Source: Actinomycetes bacterium (lineage in GTDB: Bacteria; Actinomycetota; Acidimicrobiia; Acidimicrobiales; Microtrichaceae). From it: DNA of 19,240 nt. A model generated the notes under the pieces. It saw only the letters and a list, made by a program, of their open reading frames with translations. It did not search any database and had not been told where the DNA came from. The stretch lies in the NCBI GenBank assembly GCA_023389745.1, contig JAEWED010000220.1, positions 1-19,240 of the forward strand, written 5' to 3'. Shown one piece after another: positions 7,226 to 16,015 of the stretch (positions are counted from its first letter, which is position 1; every line of letters starts with the position of its first letter). Both the position numbers and the translations under genes were made by a program.

Positions 7226-8760
7226 GGCCAGGGCACCTCGGCGAAGCGGTCCCGCAGCTGGTACTTGAGCACCTTGCGCAGCGTCTCGTTGCGGGGCAAC
7301 GCCTCGACGACCTCGAGCTGCTCGGGTGTCTTGAACCGGGTCAGCCCCTCGTCGGCCAGGTAGGCGACCATCTGGTCGAAGGTGATCACGTCGCCCTCGG
7401 CGGGCGGTTCGACCACGGCGCAGACGCGCTCGCCGCGCTCGCGGTCGGGCAGGCCGATCACCGCGACGTCGCCGACACCCGGGTGGGCGTAGAGCAGGTC
7501 CTCGATCTCCTTGGCCGAGATGTTCTCGCCCTTGCGGATGATGATGTCCTTGAGCCGACCGGTGAGCACGACGTGGCCATCCGCGCGCAGGTGGCCGACG
7601 TCGCCGGTGCGGAAGTACCCGTCGTCGTCGAAGGCCTCGGCGGTCAGGTCGGGGTTGGTGTAGCCCTTGCAGACCATCGGGCCCTTGACCCGGACCTCGC
7701 CGTCCTCGCCGGCGGCCGCGACCTTCCCCGCGTCGGTGACGATGCGGACCTCTGCACCGGTGACCGGCTTGCCGGTGGTGTGGGCCAGCTGGTCGTCGCT
7801 GTCGCTCGGGGAGCCCTGCGTGATCATCGGGATCTCGGTCATGCCGTAGCCGTGGCAGATCTTGATGCCCATCTCGTCGCGGACCTCTCGGTAGAGCTCC
7901 GGGGGCAGCGGCGCACCGCCGCCCGACAGGGCGCGCAGCGTCGGGATGATCGGCTCACCCGGCTGGGCCCGCTGCTCGGCCAGGAACATCTGGTAGAACG
8001 CCGTCGCACCGCCCGCCATGGTGACGCCGTTGCGTCGGTAGAACTCGACCGCGGCCGCCGGCGCGAACGCCTCGACGATCACCGCGGACATGCCCGAGAT
8101 GAGCATCATCACCAGGTAGTCGGGACCGGCGATGTGGGCGTACGGGAAGGCGATCGAACCGACGTCGTCGGGCGACATCTCGAGTGCGTCCGCCAGCCCC
8201 CGGCCGCCGGCGATGAGCGTGGCGTCGGTGTGCAGCACGCCCTTGGGGTCCGACGTCGTGCCCGAGGTCGAGTAGATCCACCGCACCGGCTCGTCGCCAT
8301 CGGCGTGGGCGGGCGCCGGGGGCAGCGACGCGGGGTCGCCCTCGGGCAGCTCGTCGAGTCGCAGCACCATGGGCGCCGGGTCCATCTGCGCGGCCAGGCC
8401 GTCGGCCATGGCCACGTAGTCGAAGCCGTTCCACACCCCCGGCACCAGGCAGAACTCGGCCGAGGTGTGGCGCAGGACGAAGCCCAGCTCCTTCTCGCGG
8501 TAGAGGTGGAGCACCGGGCACTGCACGGCGTCGAGGCGGGCCAGCGCAGCAGAGGCCACCACCGCGTCGATCGACGAGGGCAGCTGCCAGGTCACCCGGG
8601 TCTCGGATCCGATGCCGAGACCGGCCAGGCCCGCAGCCAGACGGGCTGCCCGCTGCTCGAACTCACCGAAGGTGATGCGGGAGTCGTCCTCGGCGATGAG
8701 CATCACCGCGTCGGGTGTGCTCGCTGCTCGTTCCGTGATGAGTTGCCAGATCGTTGCCAC
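7222..8760 (-). CDS. AMP-forming acyl-CoA synthetase/ligase
   Basis: This 512-aa member of the ANL superfamily activates a carboxylic acid as acyl-AMP and transfers it to CoA. Motifs in order: phosphate loop YSTSGTTSDPKG (163-174), ALSGGGAPLPPELYREV, GYGMTE (adenine pocket), GYFRTGD, hinge GRLKDIIIRKGENISAKEIED, and the C-terminal lysine region PRNETLRKVLK, in which K496 sits where the adenylation lysine is expected (TLRK instead of the commoner TGK). The start is GTG at 8760. A TAGGTT -10 box lies 8 nt upstream and a dyad symmetric element immediately behind it. It leads an operon with the Eis-like acetyltransferase (4-nt overlap) and a membrane protein. Substrate is not identifiable; the family includes fatty, aryl and alicyclic acid ligases. 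Confidence 0.92.
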   Translation of the reverse strand: MATIWQLITERAASTPDAVMLIAEDDSRITFGEFEQRAARLAAGLAGLGIGSETRVTWQLPSSIDAVVASAALARLDAVQCPVLHLYREKELGFVLRHTSAEFCLVPGVWNGFDYVAMADGLAAQMDPAPMVLRLDELPEGDPASLPPAPAHADGDEPVRWIYSTSGTTSDPKGVLHTDATLIAGGRGLADALEMSPDDVGSIAFPYAHIAGPDYLVMMLISGMSAVIVEAFAPAAAVEFYRRNGVTMAGGATAFYQMFLAEQRAQPGEPIIPTLRALSGGGAPLPPELYREVRDEMGIKICHGYGMTEIPMITQGSPSDSDDQLAHTTGKPVTGAEVRIVTDAGKVAAAGEDGEVRVKGPMVCKGYTNPDLTAEAFDDDGYFRTGDVGHLRADGHVVLTGRLKDIIIRKGENISAKEIEDLLYAHPGVGDVAVIGLPDRERGERVCAVVEPPAEGDVITFDQMVAYLADEGLTRFKTPEQLEVVEALPRNETLRKVLKYQLRDRFAEVPWP

Positions 8761-8768
8761 GGCCCGGA

Positions 8769-8791
8769 AACCTACTCTGACGATCCGTCAG
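8769..8791 (-). promoter_or_regulatory. Promoter with operator dyad for the acyl-CoA ligase operon
   Basis: On the minus strand a TAGGTT -10 box (8769-8774) lies 8 nt before the GTG start. Directly upstream, at 8777-8791, is CTGACGGATCGTCAG, which has perfect 6-bp arms around a 3-bp centre. The dyad fills the -10/-35 spacer, the usual place for a TetR- or GntR-type repressor site. The matching -35 would be TGAAAC (17-bp spacer), a weak match. No regulator gene is nearby. Confidence 0.5.
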
Positions 8792-8794
8792 GTT

Positions 8795-9427
8795 TCAGCC
8801 GTTCGGGGCGGCCGTCGTGGTGGTGACGTCGAGCAGCTCGGGCACGTCGCAGTTGAACACCGCCCACTGCCCGATCCGGTCGAGATCCGCGACGACCTGC
8901 GGCTCGGCGAGGATCGCCGCGGCCTGCTGCTCCGCGTCGGGTGACGACGCCGGGATCACCGACACGCGTGCCCAGACGTCGTTGAGCGTCGCCGCGGCAG
9001 GGGCGAGCTCCGGCGGGGCGATCTCGACGACGTGGTCGAAGATCTGGTCGACGAGCACGATGACCTGCGTGGCGCCCGCAGCGGTGCCCGCCAGACCGGC
9101 GATGTCGAGCTCGCCCTCGAGCAGCTCGCGGAACGCCTCACCGGTGACGATGCGGCAGATGTCGGTCTCGTTGCTCAACGCCTCGAGCTCTGCGATGAAC
9201 GCGGCCGCGCCCGACGTGGGTGCGCCGTCGTCGGCGGGAGGCGCCGTCGGCGGCGCGCCGGGAACGGTCACGTCGCCGACGTCGCTGTCGACCTCGGAGG
9301 ACTCCGACGTCGACGAGCACGAGGCGGACCACAGCGCGACCAGCAGCACCACGGCGACCGCGACCCAGCGTGCGGGACGTCGCGTCGTTCGGCCGACGCA
9401 GGATCGGTGCACCGGCCGTTCCGTCAC
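8795..9427 (-). CDS. Small secreted protein, probable lipoprotein
   Basis: This 210-aa protein of unknown function starts with GTG at 9427, overlapping the gatB stop by 4 nt (GTGA). The N-terminus is basic (HRSCVGRTTRRPAR), then comes a hydrophobic stretch WVAVAVVLLVALWSASC ending in C37. S-A-S-C is a poor but possible lipobox, so lipid anchoring outside the membrane is likely but not certain. A Ser/Asp/Pro-rich linker (about 38-75) leads to a helical domain with two further cysteines (CRIVTGEAF and VFNCDVPELL), which could pair. The C-terminus is a short TTTT tract. I do not recognise a family. The coupling to gatB implies shared expression, not shared function. Confidence 0.75.
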   Translation of the reverse strand: MTERPVHRSCVGRTTRRPARWVAVAVVLLVALWSASCSSTSESSEVDSDVGDVTVPGAPPTAPPADDGAPTSGAAAFIAELEALSNETDICRIVTGEAFRELLEGELDIAGLAGTAAGATQVIVLVDQIFDHVVEIAPPELAPAAATLNDVWARVSVIPASSPDAEQQAAAILAEPQVVADLDRIGQWAVFNCDVPELLDVTTTTAAPNG

Positions 9428-10886
9428 TTCCGGGCGTTCAGCAGGCCCGTGACGACCTTGCCGTCGGCCTTGCCCTGGGTCGCCTTCATGACCTTGCCGA
9501 CGAAGAAGCCGGTGACCTTGCCGTCGCCGTCGCAGAAGCGCTGCCACTCGGCGGGGTGATCGGCGATCAGCCCGTCGACGAGGGCGTCGAGCTCCGAGGT
9601 GTCCATCGCCTCGTACCCCAGCTCCGCGGCGATGTCGGCCGGCGAGCCGCCGGACTCGACCATGCGGGCCAGCACCGTCTTGGTCTGGGTCGAGCTGAGC
9701 GCTCCTGCGACGTCCATCGACACCAGCTCGGCGAACGCCGCCGGGTCCAGGTCGACGGCGCGGGCGTCGGACAGGTTGTGCTCGGCGTGCACGAGCGTGC
9801 GGGCCGGATCGGCACCCGCGTCGACGGCCGCCAGGCACAGCTCGTCGAGGCCGCGCTCGACGATGAGGGCCGTCTGGGCCAGCTCGGCACCGGTGCGCTC
9901 GGAGAGCCGGTGTCGACGGGCGGACGGCAGCATCGGCAGCTCGGCGCGGATCTGTGCGATCCACTCCTCGGACGGGTCGAGCTCGACCAGGTCGGGTTCG
10001 GGGAAGTACCGGTAGTCGTCCGCGGTCTCCTTGGAGCGCAGCAGGATCGTGCGGCCCTCGTCCTCGTTCCAGTGACGGGTCTGCTGCTCGATCCGCTCCC
10101 CCGCCTCGATCATGTCGACGTGCCGGGCGGCCTCGTACTCGATCGCGCGGCCCAGGCTGCGCAACGAGTTGATGTTCTTGATCTCGCAGCGCGTGCCCAG
10201 CTCCTCGCCGTGGCGGCGGACCGAGACGTTGCAGTCGACGCGCATGGAGCCCTCTTCCATCTTGCCGTCGGAGGCGCCGACGGCGACGAGGATCGAGCGG
10301 AGCTCCGAGACGTACGCCCGGGCCTCGTCCGCGCTGCGCAGGTCGGGCTTGCCGACGATCTCGAGCAGCGGCACACCGGCGCGGTTGTAGTCGACGAGCG
10401 AGTAGGTGGCGTCGTGGATGCGACCACCGCCGCCCACGTGGGTCGTCTTGCCGGTGTCCTCCTCGAGGTGGGCCCGTTCGATGCCGACGACCTTGCCGTC
10501 GGGCAGCTCGAGGAACCCCTCGCCGTTGATCGGCAGGTCGAACTGCGAGATCTGGTAGTTCGTCGGCTGGTCCGGATAGAAGTAGTTCTTCCGCGAGAAC
10601 TCCGAGCGGGCGATGACGCAGTTCAGCGCCAGGCCGACCCGGATCGCGAGCTCGACGGCCTTCTCGTTCAGCACGGGCAGCGAGCCCGGCAGACCCAGCG
10701 TCAGCGCGTCGATGTTGGTGTTCGGCTCGCCGCCGAACTCGTTGAGCGCCGAGGTGAACAACTTGGTGCGCGTCGCGAGCTCGGCGTGCACCTCGAGACC
10801 GATGACGATCTCCCAGACGTCGAGGTCGACGCCGCTCGAGGTGGTGTTCGCGGCGCCGGATGTGGCCGTGTTGGTTGCGGGACTGC

Positions 10887-10890
<4 letters not shown>
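9424..10890 (-). CDS. gatB: Asp/Glu-tRNA amidotransferase subunit B
   Basis: This is the 488-aa kinase/tRNA-binding subunit of GatCAB, which phosphorylates and then amidates mischarged Asp-tRNA(Asn) and/or Glu-tRNA(Gln) using ammonia from GatA. Visible are the N-terminal cradle WEIVIGLEVHAEL (26-38), FYPDQPTNYQISQFDLP (104-120), the signature DYNRAGVPLLEIV (167-179), ELGTRCEIKNINS (230-242), DDYRYFPEPDL (291-301), and the C-terminal GatB/YqeY tRNA-binding domain (about 340-488) ending GKVVTGLLNARK. The ATG at 10890 is favoured by a GGAG ribosome site 6 nt upstream (plus strand 10897-10900). It overlaps the gatA stop by 4 nt (ATGA). An open frame extends further upstream but lies inside gatA. 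Confidence 0.98.
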
Positions 10891-12322
<1,432 letters not shown>

Positions 12323-12326
<4 letters not shown>

Positions 12327-12625
12327 GGTGCCTCCCCCAGGACCGGCGGGACGCGGAACTGGCCGTCCTCGGTCGACGGCGCCGAGGCGAGCACCTCGGA
12401 GCGGTCCATCGGCTCGGCCGGCTCGTCCGGGCGGAACACGTTGCGGAGGTGCACCGGGTGCGCCATCGGGGCGACGCCCTCGAGGTCGAGCGACTGCAGA
12501 TCGGCGGCGTGCTCGAGCACGTCGCCCAGCTGGGAGGTGAACCGTTGGAGTTCGTCGTCGGTGAGGCGGAGGCGTGCGAGCTTCGCGACCTTCTCGACGT
12601 CGGCGGCGGTGATGCGTTCGGTCAT
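12323..12625 (-). CDS. gatC: Asp/Glu-tRNA amidotransferase subunit C
   Basis: This 100-aa GatC wraps around GatA and stabilises the GatA-GatB interface. It shows the family pattern: ITAADVEKVAKLARLRLTDDE at the N-terminus, then a helix with LGDVLEHAADLQSLDLEGVAPMAHP, and the C-terminal tail with the proline-rich FRPDEP and DGQFRVPPVL motifs. It is the first gene of the operon. The ATG at 12625 has no ribosome site, but a TAGGCT -10 box (12636-12641 on the opposite strand) ends 10 nt before it, predicting a very short 5' leader. The presence of GatCAB indicates that the organism makes at least one of Asn-tRNA or Gln-tRNA by the indirect route. Confidence 0.97.
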
Positions 12626-12635
12626 GGCGGCGACG

Positions 12636-12641
12636 AGCCTA
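12636..12641 (-). promoter_or_regulatory. -10 box of the gatCAB operon
   Basis: On the minus strand TAGGCT fits TANNNT and ends 10 nt before the gatC ATG at 12625. A transcript from here would have a leader of only a few bases. No -35 consensus is visible. The box stands in the 91-bp divergent gap that also holds the promoter of the plus-strand DUF4012 gene and a 12-bp palindrome, CCGCCCGGGCGG (12674-12685), between the two. Confidence 0.4.
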
Positions 12642-12704
12642 CCGAGCAGTCACCGGGTGCGTGACCCGTGCCCCCGCCCGGGCGGCGCTGCAGTGGTGCG
12701 CCGC

Positions 12705-12710
12705 TAGCGT
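12705..12710 (+). promoter_or_regulatory. -10 box of the DUF4012 gene, leaderless-type
   Basis: TAGCGT fits TANNNT and ends exactly 6 nt before the GTG at 12717, the canonical position for transcription to start on the first base of the start codon. The sequence between (GACGAG) is a poor ribosome site, in line with leaderless translation. No clear -35. Confidence 0.4.
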
Positions 12711-12716
12711 GACGAG

Positions 12717-14630
12717 GTGCCCGACGCCCCCGACGCCGCCGCAGACGCCGTGAGTGGCGAACCGACCGCCGACGCGCCTGCTGCCCCCAGATCGTGGCGT
12801 CGACGCCGTCGGCCGATCCGCTGGATCGTCCTCGCCCTCGTCGTGCTCGCCGTCGGCTGGCTGGCCCTCGCCGCGCTGCAGCTCCGGACCGCCGCCGCCG
12901 AGACCCGCTCCGGCGTCGACGAGCTCGAGTCGCTCCGCGGAGTGGTCTCGGGGGACCTCGAGCACTTCGTCGACGCGGTCGGCGGCGGTGATGGCGGTGG
13001 CGATGACGCCGACGGGACCGGCGACGTGTCGGACTCGGCGCTCGCCGGCCTGCGCAGCGCCGCGGCGGACTTCGCCTCGGCGGCCGACCGGGTCGGCTCA
13101 CCGCTCGTCGCGCCGCTCCGTGTCCTGCCGATGGTCGGGCGCCAGCTGCGCTCGGTCGATGCGCTCACCACGGCCGCCGAGGACCTGACCGGATCGACCG
13201 CAGACGCCATCGAGGCACTGGCCGCCGAGGCCGACCGGGGTGCGGGCAGCGCCGCGGAGCGCCTCGCCGCGGCCCAGCGCACGGTCCTCGTCGTCGACGA
13301 GCTCTCGGCCCGCCTCGCCGCGATCGACCTGGGCCCCTCGGACGCCCTCGTGCGCCCACTCGCCGATGCCCGGAACCGCTTCGCGGAGGAGCACGAGCAG
13401 CTCGTCGGGACCGTTGAACAGGCCGCCGTCGCGGTGAGGGGTGTCAGCGACTTCCTCGAGGGACCGACCCGCTACCTCGTGCTCGCGGAGAACAACAGCG
13501 AGATGCGAGCGGGGGGCGGGATGCCGCTGCAGATCGGCGAGCTCACCGTCGTCGACGGCGAGATGCACCTCGGCGAGTTCTCGGCGACGGCCGAGATGGC
13601 GCTGCCCGAGCCGGGCGCCGCGGTCGACCCCGACGTCGACGCGCTGTGGAGCTGGCTGCTGCCGTCCCAGGAGTGGCGCAACGTGAACGTGACGCCGCGC
13701 TTCGACGAGACCGCTCGCATGGCGAGCGAGATGTGGGCGTCGTCGGGACGCGGCGCGGTCGACGGGGTGATGGCCGTCGACGTCGTCGGCGTGCAGCAGC
13801 TGCTCGCGCTGACCGGACCCGTCGAGGTCCCCGGCTCCGCCGACGACCCGGAGCCCTTCACCGTCGACGCCGACACCATCCACGGGACGATCCTGATCGA
13901 CCAGTACCTGGGCTACACCGAGGGCTCCGACGTCGAGGCGCTCACCGCGGCGCGCCGGAACCGGCTCGGCCGGGTCGCCTCGGCGGTCTTCGACGCCGTC
14001 AACACGCGCTCGGTGTCGGTGTCGGAGCTCATCGGGGTCCTCGAGGGCGCCGGCGCGGGGCGCCACGTCATGTTCTGGTCGAACGTGCCCGTGCAACAGG
14101 CGGGATGGGAGGCCATGGGCGCCTCGGGGATGCTCTCCGAGGACAGCCTGCTGCTGTCCGTGCTCAACCGGTACGGCAACAAGCTCGACCAGTTCCTGAA
14201 CGTCGACGCGGTGCTCGACGCCACCGTCGACGGCGATCTGCGGCACCTGACGGTCACGGTGACGCTCACGAACACGACACCCGCGGGCCTCCCCCGCTAC
14301 CTCGCCGGTCCCTACGCGGACGGCGCCGACGCGGGCGACTACGGAGGCATCCTCACCCTCACGATGCCCGCCGGTGCCGGCAACCCCCGGGTGACCGGCG
14401 CCCGAGCGGTGCTGGCCGGTCCCGACGGCCCGACCCGGGTGATCGGCGCCGAGGTCGTGCTGCCGCGAGGCACCAGCACCGAGCTCACCGTCGCCTTCGA
14501 GCTGCCGCTGAGCTGGGAGTCGATCGAGGTCCTGCCGTCGGCCCGCGTGCCGCCGGTGCAGTGGACCGCCGGGGACCGCACCTTCGCCGACATCCGCCCC
14601 GAACGCATCGAGCTCGACACGCTCTCATGA
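12717..14630 (+). CDS. DUF4012 domain-containing membrane-anchored protein
   Basis: The protein has 637 aa. The cytoplasmic N-terminus is Ala/Asp-rich and ends in a basic patch (RSWRRRRRPIR). One TM helix follows at about 35-56, then a long extracellular region. Residues 57-240 are helical with coiled-coil-like heptads, interrupted by a Gly/Asp linker near 85-103. From about residue 249 the pattern GPTRYLVLAENNSEMRAGGG matches the start of DUF4012 (family form: R-Y-L-x-x-x-Q/E-N-N-x-E-x-R-x-x-G-G). Later blocks include VNVTPRFDETARMASEMW, GVMAVDVVGVQQLLALTGPVEVPG and ARRNRLGRVASAVFDAV, also typical. The family is of unknown function, often near surface-polysaccharide or cell-wall genes in actinobacteria. 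The GTG start is supported by a TAGCGT box six bases upstream. Confidence 0.85.
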   Translation: MPDAPDAAADAVSGEPTADAPAAPRSWRRRRRPIRWIVLALVVLAVGWLALAALQLRTAAAETRSGVDELESLRGVVSGDLEHFVDAVGGGDGGGDDADGTGDVSDSALAGLRSAAADFASAADRVGSPLVAPLRVLPMVGRQLRSVDALTTAAEDLTGSTADAIEALAAEADRGAGSAAERLAAAQRTVLVVDELSARLAAIDLGPSDALVRPLADARNRFAEEHEQLVGTVEQAAVAVRGVSDFLEGPTRYLVLAENNSEMRAGGGMPLQIGELTVVDGEMHLGEFSATAEMALPEPGAAVDPDVDALWSWLLPSQEWRNVNVTPRFDETARMASEMWASSGRGAVDGVMAVDVVGVQQLLALTGPVEVPGSADDPEPFTVDADTIHGTILIDQYLGYTEGSDVEALTAARRNRLGRVASAVFDAVNTRSVSVSELIGVLEGAGAGRHVMFWSNVPVQQAGWEAMGASGMLSEDSLLLSVLNRYGNKLDQFLNVDAVLDATVDGDLRHLTVTVTLTNTTPAGLPRYLAGPYADGADAGDYGGILTLTMPAGAGNPRVTGARAVLAGPDGPTRVIGAEVVLPRGTSTELTVAFELPLSWESIEVLPSARVPPVQWTAGDRTFADIRPERIELDTLS

Positions 14631-14659
14631 CCGTCCGGTGCCCGGGCTCGACGGCGTCG

Positions 14660-14702
14660 TGCCCGAGGCCCGAACGGGACCCCTCCGGGGCTCGCGGTGG
14701 GC
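14660..14702 (+). terminator. Weak GC hairpins downstream of the DUF4012 gene
   Basis: In the 118-bp gap between two plus-strand genes there are small dyads: CCC GAAC GGG (14669-14678) and CCCC TCC GGGG (14680-14690), enclosed by GCCCGAG and CTCG...GGGC. They could terminate the upstream transcript before the next promoter. The stems are short and there is no T-run, so support is weak. Confidence 0.25.
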
Positions 14703-14736
14703 AGATCAGCCCCTTCTAGACGGTGGCGCACAGTGG

Positions 14737-14742
14737 TACGTT
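14737..14742 (+). promoter_or_regulatory. -10 box of the LAFTG protein gene, leaderless-type
   Basis: TACGTT fits TANNNT and ends exactly 6 nt before the ATG at 14749. The six bases between, GCACTC, contain no ribosome site, so a leaderless mRNA is the simplest reading. A -35 candidate TTCTAG (14714-14719, 17-bp spacer) is weak. Confidence 0.45.
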
Positions 14743-14748
14743 GCACTC

Positions 14749-15084
14749 ATGCGTCTGGGGAAGATCACTCTCATCGTCCTGGCGGCACTCTTCACGGTGT
14801 TCGCGTTCGGAACCGCCACGGCGGGCGCCGAGAACGACGGCTCCTCGGCCCCGGCCGACCTGAGCGGCGCCTACGTCGGCAACCAGCCGCCACCCGAGGT
14901 GCTCAACAACTCGCTGACCCCCGCGGCCCCCGAGGTCGCAGCCGCCGCCGAGCGCCCCGCCGCTCAGGGCGCCGCGCTGGCGTTCACCGGTGGCGACACC
15001 ACGGCGATCGCGCTGGCCGGCGGCGCCACGCTGCTGGCGGGTGTCGTGCTGCTCGCAGCCCGTCGCCGCACCGCCTCCGCCTGA
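14749..15084 (+). CDS. Small cell-wall-anchored protein with LAFTG sorting signal
   Basis: The precursor has 111 aa. Residues 1-27 form a Sec signal peptide (MRLGK, hydrophobic core LIVLAALFTVFAF, cleavage probably after ATAGA). The mature part of about 50 aa is Ala/Pro-rich and low in complexity (GAYVGNQPPPEVLNNSLTPAA). The C-terminus is a classic sortase substrate: L-A-F-T-G at 77-81, a hydrophobic helix at about 85-103, and a basic tail RRR. LAxTG is the motif preferred by class E sortases of actinobacteria, so the protein is probably linked to the wall through its threonine. No sortase gene is in the window. The ATG at 14749 is chosen over an upstream in-frame start because it begins the signal peptide and has a TACGTT box at the right distance. 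Function unknown. Confidence 0.8.
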   Translation: MRLGKITLIVLAALFTVFAFGTATAGAENDGSSAPADLSGAYVGNQPPPEVLNNSLTPAAPEVAAAAERPAAQGAALAFTGGDTTAIALAGGATLLAGVVLLAARRRTASA

Positions 15085-15170
15085 CGGTCCAGCTGGTCCT
15101 GACGGTCCAGCAGGTCCTGACGCTCCAGCAGGTTCGGTCCGGGGCGAGCCAGCCGGTTCAGTCCGGGGCG
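15081..15170. repeat. Short repeat tract between convergent genes
   Basis: An 18-bp unit (CTGACGGTCCAGCAGGTC) occurs three times in tandem at 15081-15098, 15099-15116 and 15117-15134, with two or three differences. It is followed by two copies of GGTTCGGTCCGGGGCG (15131-15146 and 15155-15170, one mismatch). The first unit includes the stop codon of the LAFTG gene and the last copy covers the stop of the minus-strand hydrolase gene. Confidence 0.8.
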
Positions 15171-15910
15171 GTGACGCGGCCGACGAACTCGAGGGACCGC
15201 TCGATGATGAGGTCCTTGTCGTAGTCGATGGTGGCGACGTGGTAGCTGCGGTCACAGCTGACGCGCTCCACGGTCCCGCCGACGTGCTCCGCCAGGAAGT
15301 CAGAGTCGGTCGGGGGCACCACGTGGTCCTCGGGGCTGGTGAACAGCAGCAAGGGGCACTTGATCGAGCCGATCGACGACTGCACCTCGTTCGCCGCGTC
15401 GAACATCGACAGCAGCGGACGCAGCGGCGTGCCCGGGTAGGCCAGCTCCGGCGAGGCGGGATCCGCCACGTCGGACCCGATCGAGTCCATGACCTCCTGG
15501 CCGTCGTCGACGAGCGTCTGGATGAAGTCCCGGACCTCGGCGGCGGCCTGGGTCGCGGGGTTCACGCAGATGATGCCGGCGATCTCCGGGTGACGGGTCG
15601 CCAACCAGATCGTGAGCGACCCTCCCATGGAGAGGCCGGCGACGACGACCCGGTCGGTGCGGGCGGCGAGACGCTCGTAGGCCGCCTCTGCATCGGCGGA
15701 CCAGTCGGCCCAGCTCGTGTCCAGCATGTCCTCGAGTCGGGTCCCGTGACCGGACAGCAGCGGCATCTCGACCGCGTGGCCGGCAGCGGCGAACGCCTCG
15801 GCCAGCGGACGCATCGACTGCGGGTTGCCGGTGAAGCCGTGCAGCACCAGCACGCCGACGCGGCCACCCTCGACGGACATCGGTTCGGCACCAGGAAGGA
15901 TCTCGGACAT
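15158..15910 (-). CDS. Alpha/beta hydrolase, carboxylesterase/monoacylglycerol lipase type
   Basis: This 250-aa serine hydrolase resembles the Est30 carboxylesterase and bacterial monoacylglycerol lipase group. It has the oxyanion segment LVLHGFTGNPQSM (HGFTG at 24-28), the nucleophile elbow GLSMGG with Ser94, an acid in LLLFTSPEDHVVPP (Asp195) and the catalytic His224 in SYHVATIDYD. No signal peptide is present, so it acts in the cytoplasm on a short or medium acyl ester. The ATG at 15910 is fixed by a strong ribosome site AAAGGGGG four bases upstream (plus strand 15915-15922). An open frame continues upstream but into the promoter region. It diverges from the SCP2 gene across a palindromic operator, and it may act in the same lipid pathway. 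Confidence 0.9.
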   Translation of the reverse strand: MSEILPGAEPMSVEGGRVGVLVLHGFTGNPQSMRPLAEAFAAAGHAVEMPLLSGHGTRLEDMLDTSWADWSADAEAAYERLAARTDRVVVAGLSMGGSLTIWLATRHPEIAGIICVNPATQAAAEVRDFIQTLVDDGQEVMDSIGSDVADPASPELAYPGTPLRPLLSMFDAANEVQSSIGSIKCPLLLFTSPEDHVVPPTDSDFLAEHVGGTVERVSCDRSYHVATIDYDKDLIIERSLEFVGRVTAPD

Positions 15911-15931
15911 CTGGCCCCCTTTCGGTGCCCC

Positions 15932-15937
15932 ACCGTA
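15932..15937 (-). promoter_or_regulatory. -10 box of the hydrolase gene
   Basis: On the minus strand TACGGT fits TANNNT, 21 nt before the ATG at 15910. This leaves room for the ribosome site, so it would be a leadered transcript. The -35 at 17 bp is CTGGCG, a poor match. The perfect palindrome at 15963-15980 lies just beyond it. Confidence 0.35.
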
Positions 15938-15962
15938 CTGCCGACCTGACCCGCCGCCAGCG

Positions 15963-15980
15963 CTTGACCAGTCGGTCAAG
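15963..15980. promoter_or_regulatory. Perfect palindrome, probable TetR-type operator
   Basis: CTTGACCAGTCGGTCAAG has perfect 7-bp arms (CTTGACC/GGTCAAG) around a 4-bp centre. It lies in the divergent gap between the hydrolase (minus) and SCP2 (plus) genes, about 29 bp upstream of the proposed SCP2 -10 box and about 25 bp from that of the hydrolase. TTGACC-N4-GGTCAA fits the general form of TetR-family operators. A single regulator could control both genes. No TetR gene is in the window. Confidence 0.6.
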
Positions 15981-16009
15981 GAAGCCCGACGAGGGGCCGG
16001 GGTCCGCAC

Positions 16010-16015
16010 TACGCT
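16010..16015 (+). promoter_or_regulatory. -10 box of the SCP2 gene
   Basis: TACGCT fits TANNNT and lies 32 nt before the ATG at 16048, so the transcript would carry a leader of about 25 nt with the ribosome site AAAAGGGGGG (16032-16041). This differs from the leaderless arrangement of the neighbouring genes. Confidence 0.35.

Noticed and set aside
7483..8826. A 447-codon plus-strand frame opposite the acyl-CoA ligase
   Set aside because: Antisense shadow; the ligase has all ANL motifs in order.
12674..12685. Palindrome CCGCCCGGGCGG as an operator
   Set aside because: Only G and C, frequent by chance at this composition; noted with the gatC promoter but not called separately.
13098..14246. 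A 382-codon minus-strand frame opposite the DUF4012 gene
   Set aside because: Composition bias of an antisense frame; the sense frame has a clear TM helix and DUF4012 motifs.
15911..16009. N-terminal extension of the hydrolase by 33 residues
   Set aside because: It would cover the operator and promoter region, and the ATG at 15910 has a strong ribosome site four bases upstream.
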